The position numbers and the translations under genes are program-made. From Xanthostigma xanthostigma (lineage: Eukaryota; Arthropoda; Insecta; Raphidioptera; Raphidiidae): 64,000 nucleotides of DNA. Below the pieces are notes generated by a model. That model was not told the origin of the DNA and did not search any database. It saw only the letters and a program-made list of their open reading frames with translations. Below, in pieces: positions 33,401 through 48,400 of the stretch. Each line of letters opens with the position of its first letter. Position 1 is the first letter of the stretch. The stretch lies in contig OY754468.1 of NCBI GenBank assembly GCA_963575645.1, positions 52,091,665 to 52,155,664 of the forward strand, written 5' to 3'.

Positions 33401-36400
33401 TGTTTAAATGTTAGTGTTTTGTTGCTATTGAGGTCACAACTATATTGGCTGATAATATTGTGTGATGGAAATACAGAAAAGCTATTTTTATAAATGAAAT
33501 ACAACGTACCCTTTGACAACAATTAAATCTTTAAATGTTTTGGAAACACACGAGTCGTTCAGAGATGAAGTGAGGAAACCCAGCATTTTTTTTAACAAAA
33601 GCGAGCTGCATGAATGAATTAGAAAAATAAACATAAAATAATAAAAAATGTAAAATTGGACATCATAGAAATAATTAAATCTTTATATAATTGTAACCGA
33701 AAATCTGTATTTTCGGTTTCTTGCGATTTTTTAAAAGTATTTTTTGACGTGATAACGTCTTATAAATTGATGAATCACCAATCTTATAAATTGATAAAAC
33801 ACCGGCTGCATGCACGAAAAAGTGTAACGTTCCTAAATCCTAACGTTCGTAACGCGTAACGTTCCGCCTGACCCTGTGCGTGCTTTTTGCTAATTTCTAG
33901 CTCAATTTAAATCAGATCGGTTTGAAACCAGTCTTAAACGAAAGAGGAGAACATTTTACATAGATTTCGTATAACAGAATTTGCCTAAACAGTTTTTTTT
34001 ATACAAATTTATATAGAAAAATATTTTATACAAATTTATATAGAAAAATAGCTGTATAAATGCAATGTTGTCCTAATGCATGGCGCGACGCGGCATGCAC
34101 GAAAAAGTGTAACGTTCCTAAATCCTAACGTTCGTAACGCGTAACGTTCCGCCTGACCCTGTGCGTGCTTTTTGCTAATTTCTCGCTCAATTTAAATCAG
34201 ATCGGTTTGAAACCAGTCTTAAACGAAAGAGGAGAGCATTTTACATAGATTTCGTATAACAGAATTTGCCTAAACAGTTTTTTTATACAAATTTATATAG
34301 AAAAATAGCTGTATAAATGCAATGTTGTCTAATGCATGGCGCGACGCGGTCGGTCGTCTTTGTTTGCCGTACATGGAAATTAGAAGATAACGTATGTCTT
34401 GTCTTAACATGAAAACGGCTGCATTTCTAATGTTTAATTCAATTTTTTGACATTAGTATTTTGTGAAATGCAACGCCTTCTAAGTTAAGTATTGGAATAA
34501 CTAATTATTATTAGAACATAATACTTTGACAGTTGCAAACGTCACTTTTGACATTTCTTATCATTCCGACACCAAGGATAAGCGGATTGAAACCAAATTT
34601 TGGGAGGTTTAGGTTATGTATTACGGAATACGTTATCACGTAAAACTATCGTCCGTAAACCGACTTTACAGACAACCAATTTTTATAATATGATCGAATA
34701 TGCGAGAAATGCAAAAAAAATCATCTTAAGGATGTGTATAAGGTCAAATTGTGTAGTACATCTAATTAAATTTTCAAAATCATAAATATATAAAAATGTT
34801 CATTTGCGAAGACTTTGTGTTAATTTTAATCATTTTTTATGGTAGATTTTCCAAAAATTTTCCTAAAATTAAATATTATGAACAAATATTTAACATTTAA
34901 TTTGACTACTGTGACTTTAGTCAAAAACAATCAGGCAACATGGCTGTCCACGTGGTCTTCTGACACTCGGAAATATAACGTGGAGATAGAATTTCTGACC
35001 TCAAAAATTTGAAGCTATGGATACTATAAAAATAATAATAAATAAAAATGTCAAATCAAAATTCAAAGAAAGTTTTTTTATTATGAATTATTATCAAGCA
35101 ATCAAAGTGGTGATTAAGAAATCAATTATCATTACGCAAAGTAATAAACTGATACATAAAGTCAGTAATTAAAGTTTACTTTTGGCAGATTTTTGTCAAA
35201 ACAAAGTTTTTTCAAATTAATTGCAGATAATCTGTACGAACATTTTAGTTTTCCAAACAAAAATATCTCAAATCTTTTACATACTTTTGTTACATTACAG
35301 CGTTTATCCGACATATAAACGCATTTTGTGTTCTAAATGCACATAAATTTCAAAAATGACAGGTCCAGAATAATTGACAGTTGGTTCACGTGATATGACA
35401 TTTCATAAATGCGATTTTTATTATCGACATGCAGGAACGCGACGTTGCCTCATTGTCTCATTACATCCGCCATTAATTAAGATTAAGATTCGGAGAATTG
35501 ATTTCATCACTTTCAAAATAAAATATTTCCGTGAAATTGCCGGTAACCCCACGTTTTTTTGGGCTTGAAAAATCGCAAATTGTACAAAGAAACTGATAAT
35601 AAGTTTTTGAATCATAAACCTTTGAAATAAAATGATAAATGTTTTAATCTTCTCAAAATTTTTAACACTTCCGGTAGAAATAACATTGAGTGAATGGTGA
35701 TTTTAAAATGAATTTTTTCATAAAAAAGTCGGTAAGGTATCTATTTTTTGGTTTCAATCGATGCAGGAGGTCTAATTCTATAACATATTTTAAATTTAGG
35801 CAAAAATCTTTGAATTCAAAAATGTTATATACATCCTTAAGTACACTATCGCATTTGGTATTGATTTTTTTATCTGGCTTTACGGTTTTTATTTACAAAA
35901 TATCAATCACGCATATATATATAGAAGCTAGTATATAATAAACCGAAAAAAAAATGTAATTTGGCAAGTAAATGTCTGTAATGATTTTTTTTTGTGATGT
36001 TATCTTTTCTTCTGATTATCTACAAGTGTTTTTGAACTATTCTTTATATTTGTGGATGTTAATATGTACAATTTGTTGTGGCCGATTGCTTATTAAATTT
36101 TTTCAACTTTCAAAAGCAGTATTAAATTAAAATGACTCTATAACATACTTCTTTTTTATAAACGAAACGTTTCCCAACGATATATAATAAATACATTATT
36201 TTCTAACGGCGTATTTATAATTGAAAACAACTCATTTTTTTGTAATTCCGTAATTTGTATATAAGTACGTAGCAGGTTATTTAATTGTGAAAGTTCGCTT
36301 AAAAAATTGTATACCTGACTCATAATATCGCTATGTTTTTGTAATGTCGTTATAATTATAGTTATTTGAATTGTGGAGATTCTAGAATGTTTAGCCTAAT

Positions 36401-39400
36401 CATCATTTCACATTTTTAAAACACCATTTTGTTTATTATCCACGACTAATAATGGAGAAATTGTCAAGTGTCAAAGAAGTCAGGTGCCCATATTCTGTGG
36501 TTTGGCATTATAACACCATAAAACCAATATCCATCGACGTAAAATTGCAAACAATATTGCGAAGAAATTAATTCTTTGAACAAAAAAGCTCCTCTCGTTA
36601 ATGGAATTTATAACATCCTGCTTTTAACTGCCACCAATCTGTCAATTAATGACCATTATACAAGCTCTATTACACAGCTAAAATTAGAGTAATCGGTAAT
36701 TCTTGCAGATTGACTAATGAGTCGACCATTGAATAATTGTGTTGTCATAAAAATGCCGGTCAACAAAAAAATGTTCTATCTTTTTGAAGGCCAGCCGGTC
36801 TCTTAATAAAATCTTATATACCGAATGTAATTTCAACATCGATTAGAATATCGAAAAAAATATAAATCATTCCCAGCTATTGATGTCGGATAAAAAGCAG
36901 GTTTTAGAATTTGGGGTATTCTTTGCTTTGAAAAACCTTCATTCTTTATATTCAGAATTATATCAGTTGTTAAATTCATCGAAACCTTTTTATTACCAAA
37001 CATATTAAATGAGGGAAATGTGAAGATCGTATTTAAAAATTAATAGTGTTTTATAACGAAAAATATATTACCCCTCGAATGTATTGGCCAAACGATTTAC
37101 CATATTATTCGTACAATTTCTTTTTGAGCAAGAAAAAAATGGAAATAAAATTTGGTTGTCTGTAAAGTCGGTTTACGGACTATAGTTTTACGTGATAACG
37201 TATTCCGTAATACATAACCTAAACCTCCCAAAATTTGGTTTCAATCCGCTTATCCTTGGTGTCGGAATGATAAGAAATGTCAAAAGTGACGTTTGCAACT
37301 GTCAAAGTATTATGTTCTAATAATAATTAGTTATTCCAATACTTAACTTAGAAGGCGTTGCATTTCACAAAATACTAATGTCAAAAATTGAATTAAACAT
37401 TAGAAATGCAGCCGTTTTCATGTTTCATTTATACATCTATTTTTCTATATAAATTTGTATAAAAAAACTGTTTAGGCAAATTCTGTTATACGAAATCTAT
37501 GTAAAATGTTCTCCTCTTTCGTTTAAGACTGGTTTCAAACCGATCTGATTTAAATTGAGCGAGAAATTAGCAAAAAGCACGCACAGGGTCAGGCGGAACG
37601 TTACGCGTTACGAACGTTAGGAACGTTACGACCGTTACACTTTTTCGTGCATGCAGCCGGTGTTTTATCAATTTATAAGATTGGTGATTCATCAATTTAT
37701 AAGACGTTATCACGTCAAAACAAAATTGCATCTGACGACTTTTTCGCGATAACAATTGAAGGATAGAAAATCTGCACCCACGATTACTATTTATAGTGGA
37801 ACATCTGTATACAGGTGTGCATTATAATTACAGACAGGTTGTTAAATGTGTTAAAACGTCACGTGATCGACACGTCATTTATACCGAATGAGATTCGTTC
37901 TTGAAGGTCAAGGCTAAATAAATTATGTAAAGTAAATGCTGGGTATTTATTGCCTGATGCAAAAAGCGTGAAAGAATATTTTATGAAGTACTGTTCACAT
38001 CCAATGCGCAACCGTGCGGAAACATACAATTAATGGCGAATCATGAACGAGGAAGTGCAGCTTTTTTGCGTTTGCCAAGGAGATGAAGGTCCACTTCCGG
38101 TGATGGCATGGACGGATTTAAAGTTCTGGTTTCCGGAGCCTTTAAAGCAGATGCAACCTTTTATTGAAGTTATGTTCTTCCTATTTTCTAACACTGACAA
38201 ATTATGAAGGTCCTAAAGAATTATTCAAAGAATGTTGCGATAACGAGATTGATGAGGACAAACTTAACCCAAAAAGAAAATCGAAACAACTGAGAAGAAT
38301 CGTATTAAAAGTTAATTTATACATATCTTTATAGATACTGCGTCTTGCCGGAGTAGTTACTACACGTCTTGTCAGGATTATTTTCTTTCCGTCTTAGCTT
38401 TGATATAAAAATTGGTTGTCTGTAAAGTCGATTTACGGACGATAGTTTTACGTGATAACGTATTCCGTAATACATAACCTAAATTTTAGTAGCTGTCAAA
38501 CTTGGGCCGAAGCATACTGCGCTCTCGCTTGCACGCACAGGGTCAGGCGGAACGTTAGGACCGTTACACTTTTTCGTGCGTGCAGCTGGTGTTTCATCAA
38601 TTTATAAGACGTTATCACGTCAAAAATTGTCCGTCTTGTAAAACACCCTACACTAGGACCTGGAGAAATTCAAGATTGGATTGAAAGTATTTGAATTTTT
38701 TTTGAGATTAATATTTGGAGTTTGTTAAAACAATCTTTCTTATTGATAATTTAATTAATTGTTAAGGTTGAAGTTTCGCGCAAATGTGAACGGCTAACCA
38801 CGTTAGATTTTTTTCATTATTGGTTTATGTAAATGACATAACAGATTTGTCCAAATATTGATTATTTCGCATAGCTAGATCGTGTGTTCATAACCATAAA
38901 ATTAATTTTGGCAGTACGTTCGATTATACAGGCATTTCGGAGCGAATGTTTGTTTAATAGTTTGGTGTGCATAAACAAGCTATTAACGCTACTAATAGTT
39001 GAGTGAATTCCACAAAACCGCTGATTATGGCTTTGTGCCGTTATAACTCTTCTCAAAATATCGAAACTACTTCCGTGATACTTACTGTAAACTCTAGAAC
39101 AGTTTTGTGCATTATCCAAGTGTGTAGGCTTTCACGGCCGGTGTTGATCCAAATCTTCTTGGTTTCCTGGCTTGTATGCCGTGGTCCATTGGTATTACTA
39201 CCTGACGTTTTGTCTACGACTGCGGTAGACAAAGGCGATGTGGTAGCGGGCGGCATACAAGCCCGGAAACCAAGAAGATTTGAGTCTGTGCATCAACCAG
39301 GGACGAAATTTACCAATAGGAGAAGTAGACTAGACGTTTTGAAGGAAAACTGAAAAGATTCATCCGCAAACTTGACATACATTTGGCATACGTTTCTTTT

Positions 39401-42400
39401 TTAAGTGCGGGACAGCCAAATAAGATTAACGTAGAAGAGATAAATTGTATGACTTCTACGGTGGTTTTTAAATTGCAATGTTTTTCCAAGACCGTGAGTG
39501 ACGCTTCACCGCCCAGTTGATGTATTATAGATGATATTTGATACCTTTTATTGATGTCGAGTTGGTGTCAGACGTATGTAAATGGTGAATAATTTATATC
39601 GGGTCGACAGGTCAGAGGTGAAAGGTTTGCCAATCAACGCGTCACTTTTGTAACACGATGAAGTATGAGTATTGTGTTCGTTGTATACCCAAGCTACACG
39701 CAGCTGTTCTGAGTCCGGGAGGGTAATTCCCCAAGGAACGCGCATATACAGTATGTAAACACGTAAGGCGCACATAGGGAAATTAACATTGGGAAGAAAT
39801 GACTGGATCAGAGTGAACCTTGAATTCTTCTTTTTCAATTTGACAGATAATATTCTTTTGCGAAATGAATGTGTATACTACCGAAGAAAATATTCAAATG
39901 ATTACAACATAATCGGACTTGTTTTATTAATGGGACATTAAATTCCCAAAAATACTTAAATATGGTGCGAGATCAAATAACTCCGCCTATTCCTGTTGAA
40001 CCTAAAGACATTGGGTCACTGATTTACCAACGCGCATACGTCATACCAGTCAGACAACTTTTGAATGAAATGTTTCCAAACAGATGGAGTTGTTTTTTTG
40101 TTTTATTTTTGTACAAAAAAATTGAAATAATGATTTATAAGAGCTTTTTATTATTAAAAAAGCCAAGTAAAATAAAAAGAAATCAAAATAAAATAGAAAT
40201 CCTCAAGATTGCCACGATAAATCAATAGAAATAGCAATTAATGCAGTCATGGCTAACTCTGATCCAAGTATTTTTTCCCAATGCTAATTTCCCTATGTGC
40301 ACCTTACGCGTTTACATACTGTATAATGGACCAATGGTGATGAGAGATTCCTTTCTAAAAATTGTTTCTCGAAATTGTATCCTTAGACACACATTTTAAA
40401 TATTTTTAGTGTCTGGAAGCATGTTTTGTTTTCTGATGAAATTAATTCCAGTGTAGTTTATTTTGTTGAAAGAAAAAAGTTAACCCTCTGTTAATAGACT
40501 ATATTTTGTGATGTATAGTGCCGATGTATAAAATCTTAGTTTGTTTTCCATTTAAGCATGACTTAACAAATTGCAAGTCTATAAATACATTACCTTCTAT
40601 AATAATGTATCATGAATACATCAAACGCGTACTTTGCGTGCGCCGGTTTTAATGAAGTCGGAACGGTAATTGATTTATGTTTATTTATTGCTTCGGGTTT
40701 TCTCGTAGAATCTATCAATAAACTTCTCTCCGCGCTGAACCTATGAAACCCATGAGTCTTACGGTGTCGATACATTTTTTTTTTTAATTAGTTTTTTGGA
40801 AGTTGCTAAACAACCAATTGAAAATATTTATTGGTACTAGACCCAAATAATCATAGTTGTTCCTGGCCTTGGTATGTAAGTTGTAGACGCTCGACAACTG
40901 TGGATGATGTGTAGACAGTACACACTAATTATGAAATCTACTAAATACTTCAGCTAATAATCGTGTTATTTTCGTAATCGACAATTTCTTCCAACGTGTC
41001 TTTTTTTTTGGTAACTCTTCTGGAATTATGACTAGTTTTTGTGGCTCTAAACAACTGACTTATGTGTATACTAGACTGATCCTGATCTTAACGTGAAATC
41101 CAAATTAAAAAAAAAATGGTTGTAAAGTCGGTTTACGGACGATAGTTTTACGTGATAACGTATTCCGCTCGAAAATCATATTTAATAATACATAACCTAA
41201 ATTTGAGTAGCTGTGAAACTATATTTTTACCGACTAATAATTTGATCAACCAAAGCAAAATACATATTTTTAAGCAAATTATTATAAAAGACATTTAAAA
41301 GAATGTATATATATTATATATTTGTTAACAAACCGTATAATTTATCTGCTGTTATGAAATGCAGATATCTCCCAAGATTTGTTTTTGATACAAAATGTAG
41401 CTGCGTTTGTGTACAAACTATCAATTGATCAATACATTTCCATTCGTTGTGAATAATATCATATTTTATCCATAATGACGGCGATCAGTTATTTTTAACA
41501 AAATAAAATGACATTTATTAATTATTATTAGCGCCATATTGCCATTATCGTGCGTTCAGTTATACTTTGGCTTGGATGAATCGGTAATAATTATATGACA
41601 CAAAAAATATCCGTGCAAAAACGAACAAATAACGATGTATTATCTGAAAAATTGCTTTAAAAATTCGATAATTTATGACATTTTTATTAGATATCTTGAT
41701 TTTAAGTCTTAATTTCCACGGTTTATAAAACAAAGGCCATCTGTCAGATGTAGCTTTCGCTGGAACAGCCGAAAAAAATGTTGAACGCACACTACTCTCT
41801 GACGTCACGCGAGAAGAGTGAGAAATGCGTACAAGCCGACGCCGATCGTGCTTCTCTATTGCTTATACTGCGCTCTCGCTTGCACGCACAGGGTCAGGCG
41901 GAACGTTACGGCGTTTCACTTTTTCGTGCGTGCAGCTGGTGTTTCATCAATTTATAAGACGTTATCACGTCAAAAAAGAGAACCTTATGTAATAGATGCA
42001 CGAGAGTTGGGTATTGCGACATCGTTTGATCTGGTGCGGAGTTAATGATCTGATCAACTTTTATCAACGGGAGGTTGTTCAAGGCAGCGTACACGTTACG
42101 ATTATGAAGTATGTACCTACATACATAACCGATAAATTTATTTTTGGCATCATCATCGTACGAAAGAATTCAAAAGAGTTTATAATTATAATTTATATAA
42201 CATGTGTTTCACTTCCAAGATGTTCTGTTATCCACGTGCATAATAAATACATACCGCTCATTGTTGATTAATTTTTTTTTTTGTTAGCTACGATTCAATA
42301 TTAAATTAGACAGTGGTGCTGTGCGTTCCAACATCAAAACCAAATCCCGAACAGTCTTGGACCCTCGTGAAAAACAATCAGTCCATTCGTGATAAACCAG

Positions 42401-45400
42401 ATACGTCCTTGGTACCTGGGTCCCAAGGGTTGGAGTCTTAAGACGATTGCGTAGTAAGTAGTGATGTGCCGGATATCCGTATCCGCGGATATCCGAGGGA
42501 GAAGAAAGATCCGTATCCGTTAGTTTTATGGCGGATCTTTTACATTATTAATTTTCAATTCATAGATGAAATATATATATATAGGTGATTAGGTAATAAT
42601 AAAAAACTGTTAATATCCATTCAGATTATTTTTTATTTCTTAAAATGGTATTTGGCACCTTTATATTGCAAACATTTATCGTAGTGAGTACCATACCAAT
42701 AGTACATTACTCAAAGGTACTAAAAAACTATCTTTATAATGAGATATTGCACATCGATCTTTGGAAAGAGACAATCTGTTATGAGAGTTAACTCTTAAAG
42801 AAGTCAATAACTTTTTCCCGTAACAGATAGTCTCTTTCCAAAGGTCGATGTGCAATATTTACCGCCGCGTGCTCAAGAAAGTTAAGATCCGTATCCGCGG
42901 ATCTTGAAACCAAATATCCGTATTCAGATCCGTTTCCGCGGATATGCATTTTTAACGATCCGGCACATCACTAGTAGTAAGTCGTCTGTTGTTGTTGGGA
43001 TATATTTTCGTACAGTCCTGAAAGTTCATAGAAGGCAATCAGTTCTTCCAGGTTTTATGACATTCGTCAATCATGTGGTCCTAACCACATCACCTGCAAC
43101 AAAGTACTTCCAACTATTTGAAGTCACTTTTTTCCTTGCGCACGAATTTTTTTCTTGTAATTTTTAGCTTCTTCCAAAACAAAAGAACAAATAATGGCAT
43201 TTTTTAATAATCTTCCTAGCATTTTTAATCAAAAATTGTTTATTTCCATTAATTATTAAAGCAAGTATGGAAATTTACTAGCCATAAAATTGAAGAATTG
43301 TCTTGTTGACCTATTCCATACATTTTTTGTCGAAGGAATGAAATAAAATTCGAATTTGAAGCTTGGAAAGCTATCGTGATCAAGCAATACGAGCTTTTTC
43401 ATAAAACGCGAATTGCAGTTCGTAACAATAAACCACATTTCTTGAGCCGATGTTAAGAAGGCAATGGCAGTTTCTTTCACGAGTCACAGCCATCTCTGAG
43501 TGAAGGAGCCGCCGCACGACGCAGCGACTGTAACAATTTGACCTCCAATAAACCTTCCATTGTCAGATCCACAAGATTCGTGAGGGATTGTCCGGTCACG
43601 GTCCACCGAATTACATTTTGTATATAATGTCGTGATTTTGCGTTCACTGTTACCAACACGTTCAGAGGAAAACTGTAAAAAGTGTGACGCTATTATGCAT
43701 GTCTATCTGGATCTTTTTTTTAAATTTCGTTAAAAATTGTCTGGTCACGATAATAGTAGTCATCCAGGAAGACAGTAGAAGCTTTATGAACGGCAGGCCC
43801 GCTTTCTACAGAGCTAAGAACTGCGAGGACCCACTCCAGTCTATAGGATCAATAAGTGACTTAATCCGAATTTTTGGGATTTTTGGCGAAGGCTCGACGC
43901 CGTGAATCAGTTTGACGTTTGGTTCACTTCTTATTTTATTTGTTGGCACAAAATTCGAATAAAACAAACAGCATTTTATATATTGGAGACGCCTCAAGCA
44001 TGCAAGGTGTTTTGACGTGATAACGTCTTATAAATTGATGAATCACCAATCTTATAAATTGATGAAACACCGGCTGCATGCACAAAAAAGTGTAACGTTC
44101 CTAACGTTCCGCCTGACCCTGTGCGTGCTTTTCTCGAAAACGGCCCTAACGATTTGGATGAAATTTACTGAAAAGGGATTTTGGGGGGCAAAAAATCGTT
44201 TTAGCTAGGTCTCATCTCTCGAAAAAATCGTTTTCATACAAATTTTATCATTATAAAAATCAATTTTTTGACGTATGAAAATACTTAAATATTGTAAGTA
44301 GGTTTTGGAATTTTATATAAACAATGAAACAATTGTTTTCAAAATATTATGACAGTTAATCTTTGAGACTTAAAATAAATACGAAAGAAAGAAAGTTAAA
44401 AAAAACAATTATTATTATAGGTGGTGAGTAATTTTAATAAATAAAATTAACCTAAATTTGAAGCGAAAGATGCAATATCATTGATTCGAATTATTATAAT
44501 TATTATATGTAGAAGATAGGAGAAATAGAACATAAATTACGTATTACGGAATACGTTATCACGTAAAACTATCGTCCGTAAACTGACTTTACAGACAATC
44601 AATTTTTTTTACACACTTTATATTAACTTCATTTGTAAGTTTGTATGTATGTATGTTTGTTTGTAACCTTCGTTTGGACTACAGCAAGTGGTTTATTACT
44701 GTAGTATAATATGCCAGCACTGTAACTACAGTGGTTAGCCGTGCGGTCTAAGGCACGGGTCTACGTTGACATCAACTCTCGGAATCACGGGTCGTGGGTT
44801 CTAATCCCGTCCACGCCGAAAAAAAAATATTTTTTTCGGCAAATTTTTGACAATAAATCAAACTAAAAAGTGGAAAATAAATACCTATAGTTTAAAAAAC
44901 TAAAAAACACGCTTTATATCAAACTAAAAAGTGAAAAATAAATATAGTTTAAAAAAACTAAAAACACGCTTTATATCGAACTAAAAAGTAAAAAATATTT
45001 TTTTAAAATAAGCTTAAAACAATAATGAATAAAAAATACAAGTATTATTGTGAAAAAAGCGTGGGGCGCTCGATGTACGAAAATGTGGAACAAAGTGCCC
45101 CACGCTTTTTTCACAATAATACTTGTATTTTTTATTCATTATTGTTTTAAGCTTATTTTAAAAAAAAAATTACTTTTTAGTTCGATATAAAGCGTGTTTT
45201 TTAGTTTTTTTTTTAAACTATATTTATTTTTCACTTTTTAGTTTGATATAAAGCGTGTTTTTTAGTTTTTTAAACTATATTTATTTTTAATTCGAATAAT
45301 TTACGAAAACCAATTGATGTAAAAACCACGGTTATGAATACGTTAAAACCGGCCGGTCACAAAACGGTTAACCGGGCAAAATCAAAAAGTCCAAACGCTA

Positions 45401-48400
45401 GTAAAAACGTAGACAGGAAGCTCGCGTTCAGGAAGTTATAATTCTCGTCGGCGTGACATTGCGAGTTAGTGTCGTTTGTGAGTTTCAAAGATGGCGATGA
45501 TAAATTAACAACTGCGTCGATGTAGGTATTTGAAGATATCTCTATTAATAATGTCAGTTATTAATGTACTTGAGTAACATCGAGCTACATAGGTTAAGTA
45601 GTAAGTGCATCCGTCGTACCATATCGGCTAATTATTCATTTTAATGTCAAATGAAATACGGATCCAGTGACGGGATCGGTAAAGGCTTGCGTCTATTTAT
45701 CGACGATGAACGAACGAATTACTGAGTAAGACAAATTGGACAGTCTTCGTTCAATTGTTGAACTGATTTAAACATGACGAATGGGAATCGAAATAACAAT
45801 CTTTTTCTAATGCACTGAAATTATTCCAAGAACCTAGAGGACCAGAAATATCGCTTCATGCTAATCGTTGTCTGTAAATAGTATAAAACAAAGCCGCTAT
45901 CCGCGACCGTCTGCTCGCTTCGAAAGTACATCATGGATTTTGATGCGGTTTTCATCATCATTTAAAGAATTCCGTTCGAAAGGTTTATGTGTACATTCAT
46001 ATTAAATTTAAAGATAGTAGAGAAATCTCGATGTTTTGTAATCAAGTCGTAAAAAGACTCTTTTTTTAGAGCTTATGCTGACTAAACCATAATAGATACG
46101 CCAAATTAATGTAAGTACAACAAAATTGTGGATCTTAAAAAGGTGCACAGAAAAGTAAGCGATAGCATATGTCTATCTCTTCTAAAAATAACCCACAGTA
46201 GCTATTCTTATCTTTCAAGAATTTTAAAACTGAGTTATTTGCGAAGCTGTTTTGATCGACATAGTAATCCTTATTGAATTAAACGTGCGTTATCTTTCAC
46301 AAATCTACAAATCATGAACTCGGACCGGGTTACTAGTAATCAAGTAAAACTAACAAATCGTTTATTCGATTAGCAGGACATAATGTTAGGTAGGCGTCGT
46401 ATCAAATTATAAAAAAGAATATAAGAGTAAGCGCAACAGTCTCTTCAGACTTCCTCATTTGTACAACTGCTTATTGTTCTCGGTATGTGTCAATCGACGA
46501 TGTTCAACTATTTACAACTAACAAATGACAGCTATTTCAAAACAAACACACGTGTATACACAAAATAAACAAACGATTGTCATCATTAGATGAACAATAT
46601 AAGCACATCGTGTTCTTGTTCAGCCGGCCCGACTTTGTGATAACTTTGAATTGCAGACAAAAGACGAACGCCGAGCAACAACAGTGACTGCGCCAGACAA
46701 AAGACGGTAGTGTCTTATTTCCATTCATATATTATTGGTTTATTTATACTAGGGGAATAAATGTCAGCTAACTCGGTGATTTCTATTAATAGAGACAGAA
46801 ATTCTTTAAATAGTTGTCTAAAGAGGAAAGGCGCCTACAATAAAATACCGGTAATCTCTTTTTTATAATCTGCGTGACTTCTGTTAGAAAATTTCGAAAT
46901 TCGGACGACATTGGAAGAAAGAAAACAATCTGCGGCTGTATTCCTTTCTTCTTGACCCCTCTAATACTTCCGGTACGCTTTATCCGTACACGATCGAAAT
47001 AACCCGCGTATCTACCGCTCCTAAAAATTTCCACTTCAATGATTTATGTAATAGTATATTGTGCAAATAGTGCGACAATGACGCACGAGTTGCATATACT
47101 ATTTTTTAATACGAATTAAATTGAATTAAAATTTTATTACGAATTTAAAAAAGAAATTAGAAGTAATAAAAATTAAAATTAAATCATTAAAAAGTTGAAA
47201 ATTCAGTTAAAATTGTCAAGAATAAAAGTCCATAATCGAAAATTTTAACCTCAAATCTGCTTCAAATGACAGTTTGTTTCGTTGACATTAACACCGTTAT
47301 TATTTTGTTTTTTTTCTCCGAATTTGCGTGCCGCAAACAATAATTTCAGTGCGACAAATAAAGTTTCCGCACGCAAATGAAAATAGCTACTTTTCAACCG
47401 TAACAGCATGCGTAAACATACCACTTTTCCCGTATTAGTAATAAAAAAGTTTTCTTGACTTCACTACGTGGTCGTTAACTATTTTACACACAATTTGGCA
47501 ACTTTACCCGACTGAATGACGACTGCACTTTATATGCACGAGAGTTTTTTTAATTTCTTTTTAGGTGCCTGATTTAAATAGAAGCAAACACGTGCCTCCA
47601 ATCTATTTTGAAAGTATTTAATTATAAAAAAACAATATAATCCAAAGTTCGGGCGTAGTTCAAATTTTTATTACATTTATTTAAAGTCGGGTTTTTGGAT
47701 ATCAAATATCTTCTGATGGATTAACATTATTACAAGAATGTTTTACCTTCGCCAATCATCAGAAATACTGCTTTTTCCTGCGCAAAAACAATCGGTATTT
47801 TTAGTATTTTCAACATCTCCTTCATCCTGACTTCGTGCCAGTCATAGGCCAATCAGAAACGGCCTCTATTAATTTGAGGTTATACGCTGTCAACCGTATT
47901 TTTCCATTGGCTGAGTAGCGTAGGAGGAGACACTTTGCGTGAGAAGTAGGAACTACTGTGCGATCGGCGAAAGAAGACCGGTGGGGAAAGGGCAAGAAGT
48001 CGCTGATGTGTTCCCAAATTATCGGAATTCATAGGCGGCGCATAGCATGGCATGCAAACAATGTATAGCTTTAATTTTTAAGGTTTTATTTTGAGCCTCT
48101 AACTCGCACATTTTAATTACATTCGCAATGACCTCCCTAGCGCCACTTCTAACTGTTTTTCCCTTTTTACTTTCCATTTTGATGATATTCAGACAACACC
48201 TCTCAACTTAGTCCGTGGACGCACGCCTATGTACTGTCTGGTGTATGATTTTTTTGTACTGTTAGCAAGTGTCGCTGTATAGTCGTACAGCTATGGCAAT
48301 AGTACAATTATCGCGACACGACAATTGCGATACGTTTGGTCGACTGGACTCCCTTATTGCATAGAAGCGGTTCCAGGATCATTACCTTTTACTAATATAA

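Noticed and set aside
34600..34785. ORF starting MGGLGYVLRNTLSRKTIVRK, also at 54434
   Set aside because: Both are the 3' end of HINE copies read through; not a protein family.
38041..38205. Coding-like fragment (NEEVQLFCVCQGDEGPL)
   Set aside because: Short, broken by a stop, no domain recognised; noted only as possible debris.
44731..44817. Genuine tRNA gene
   Set aside because: Acceptor stem poor, box B altered, and the same segment recurs at 54956 with identical flanks: part of a mobile element.
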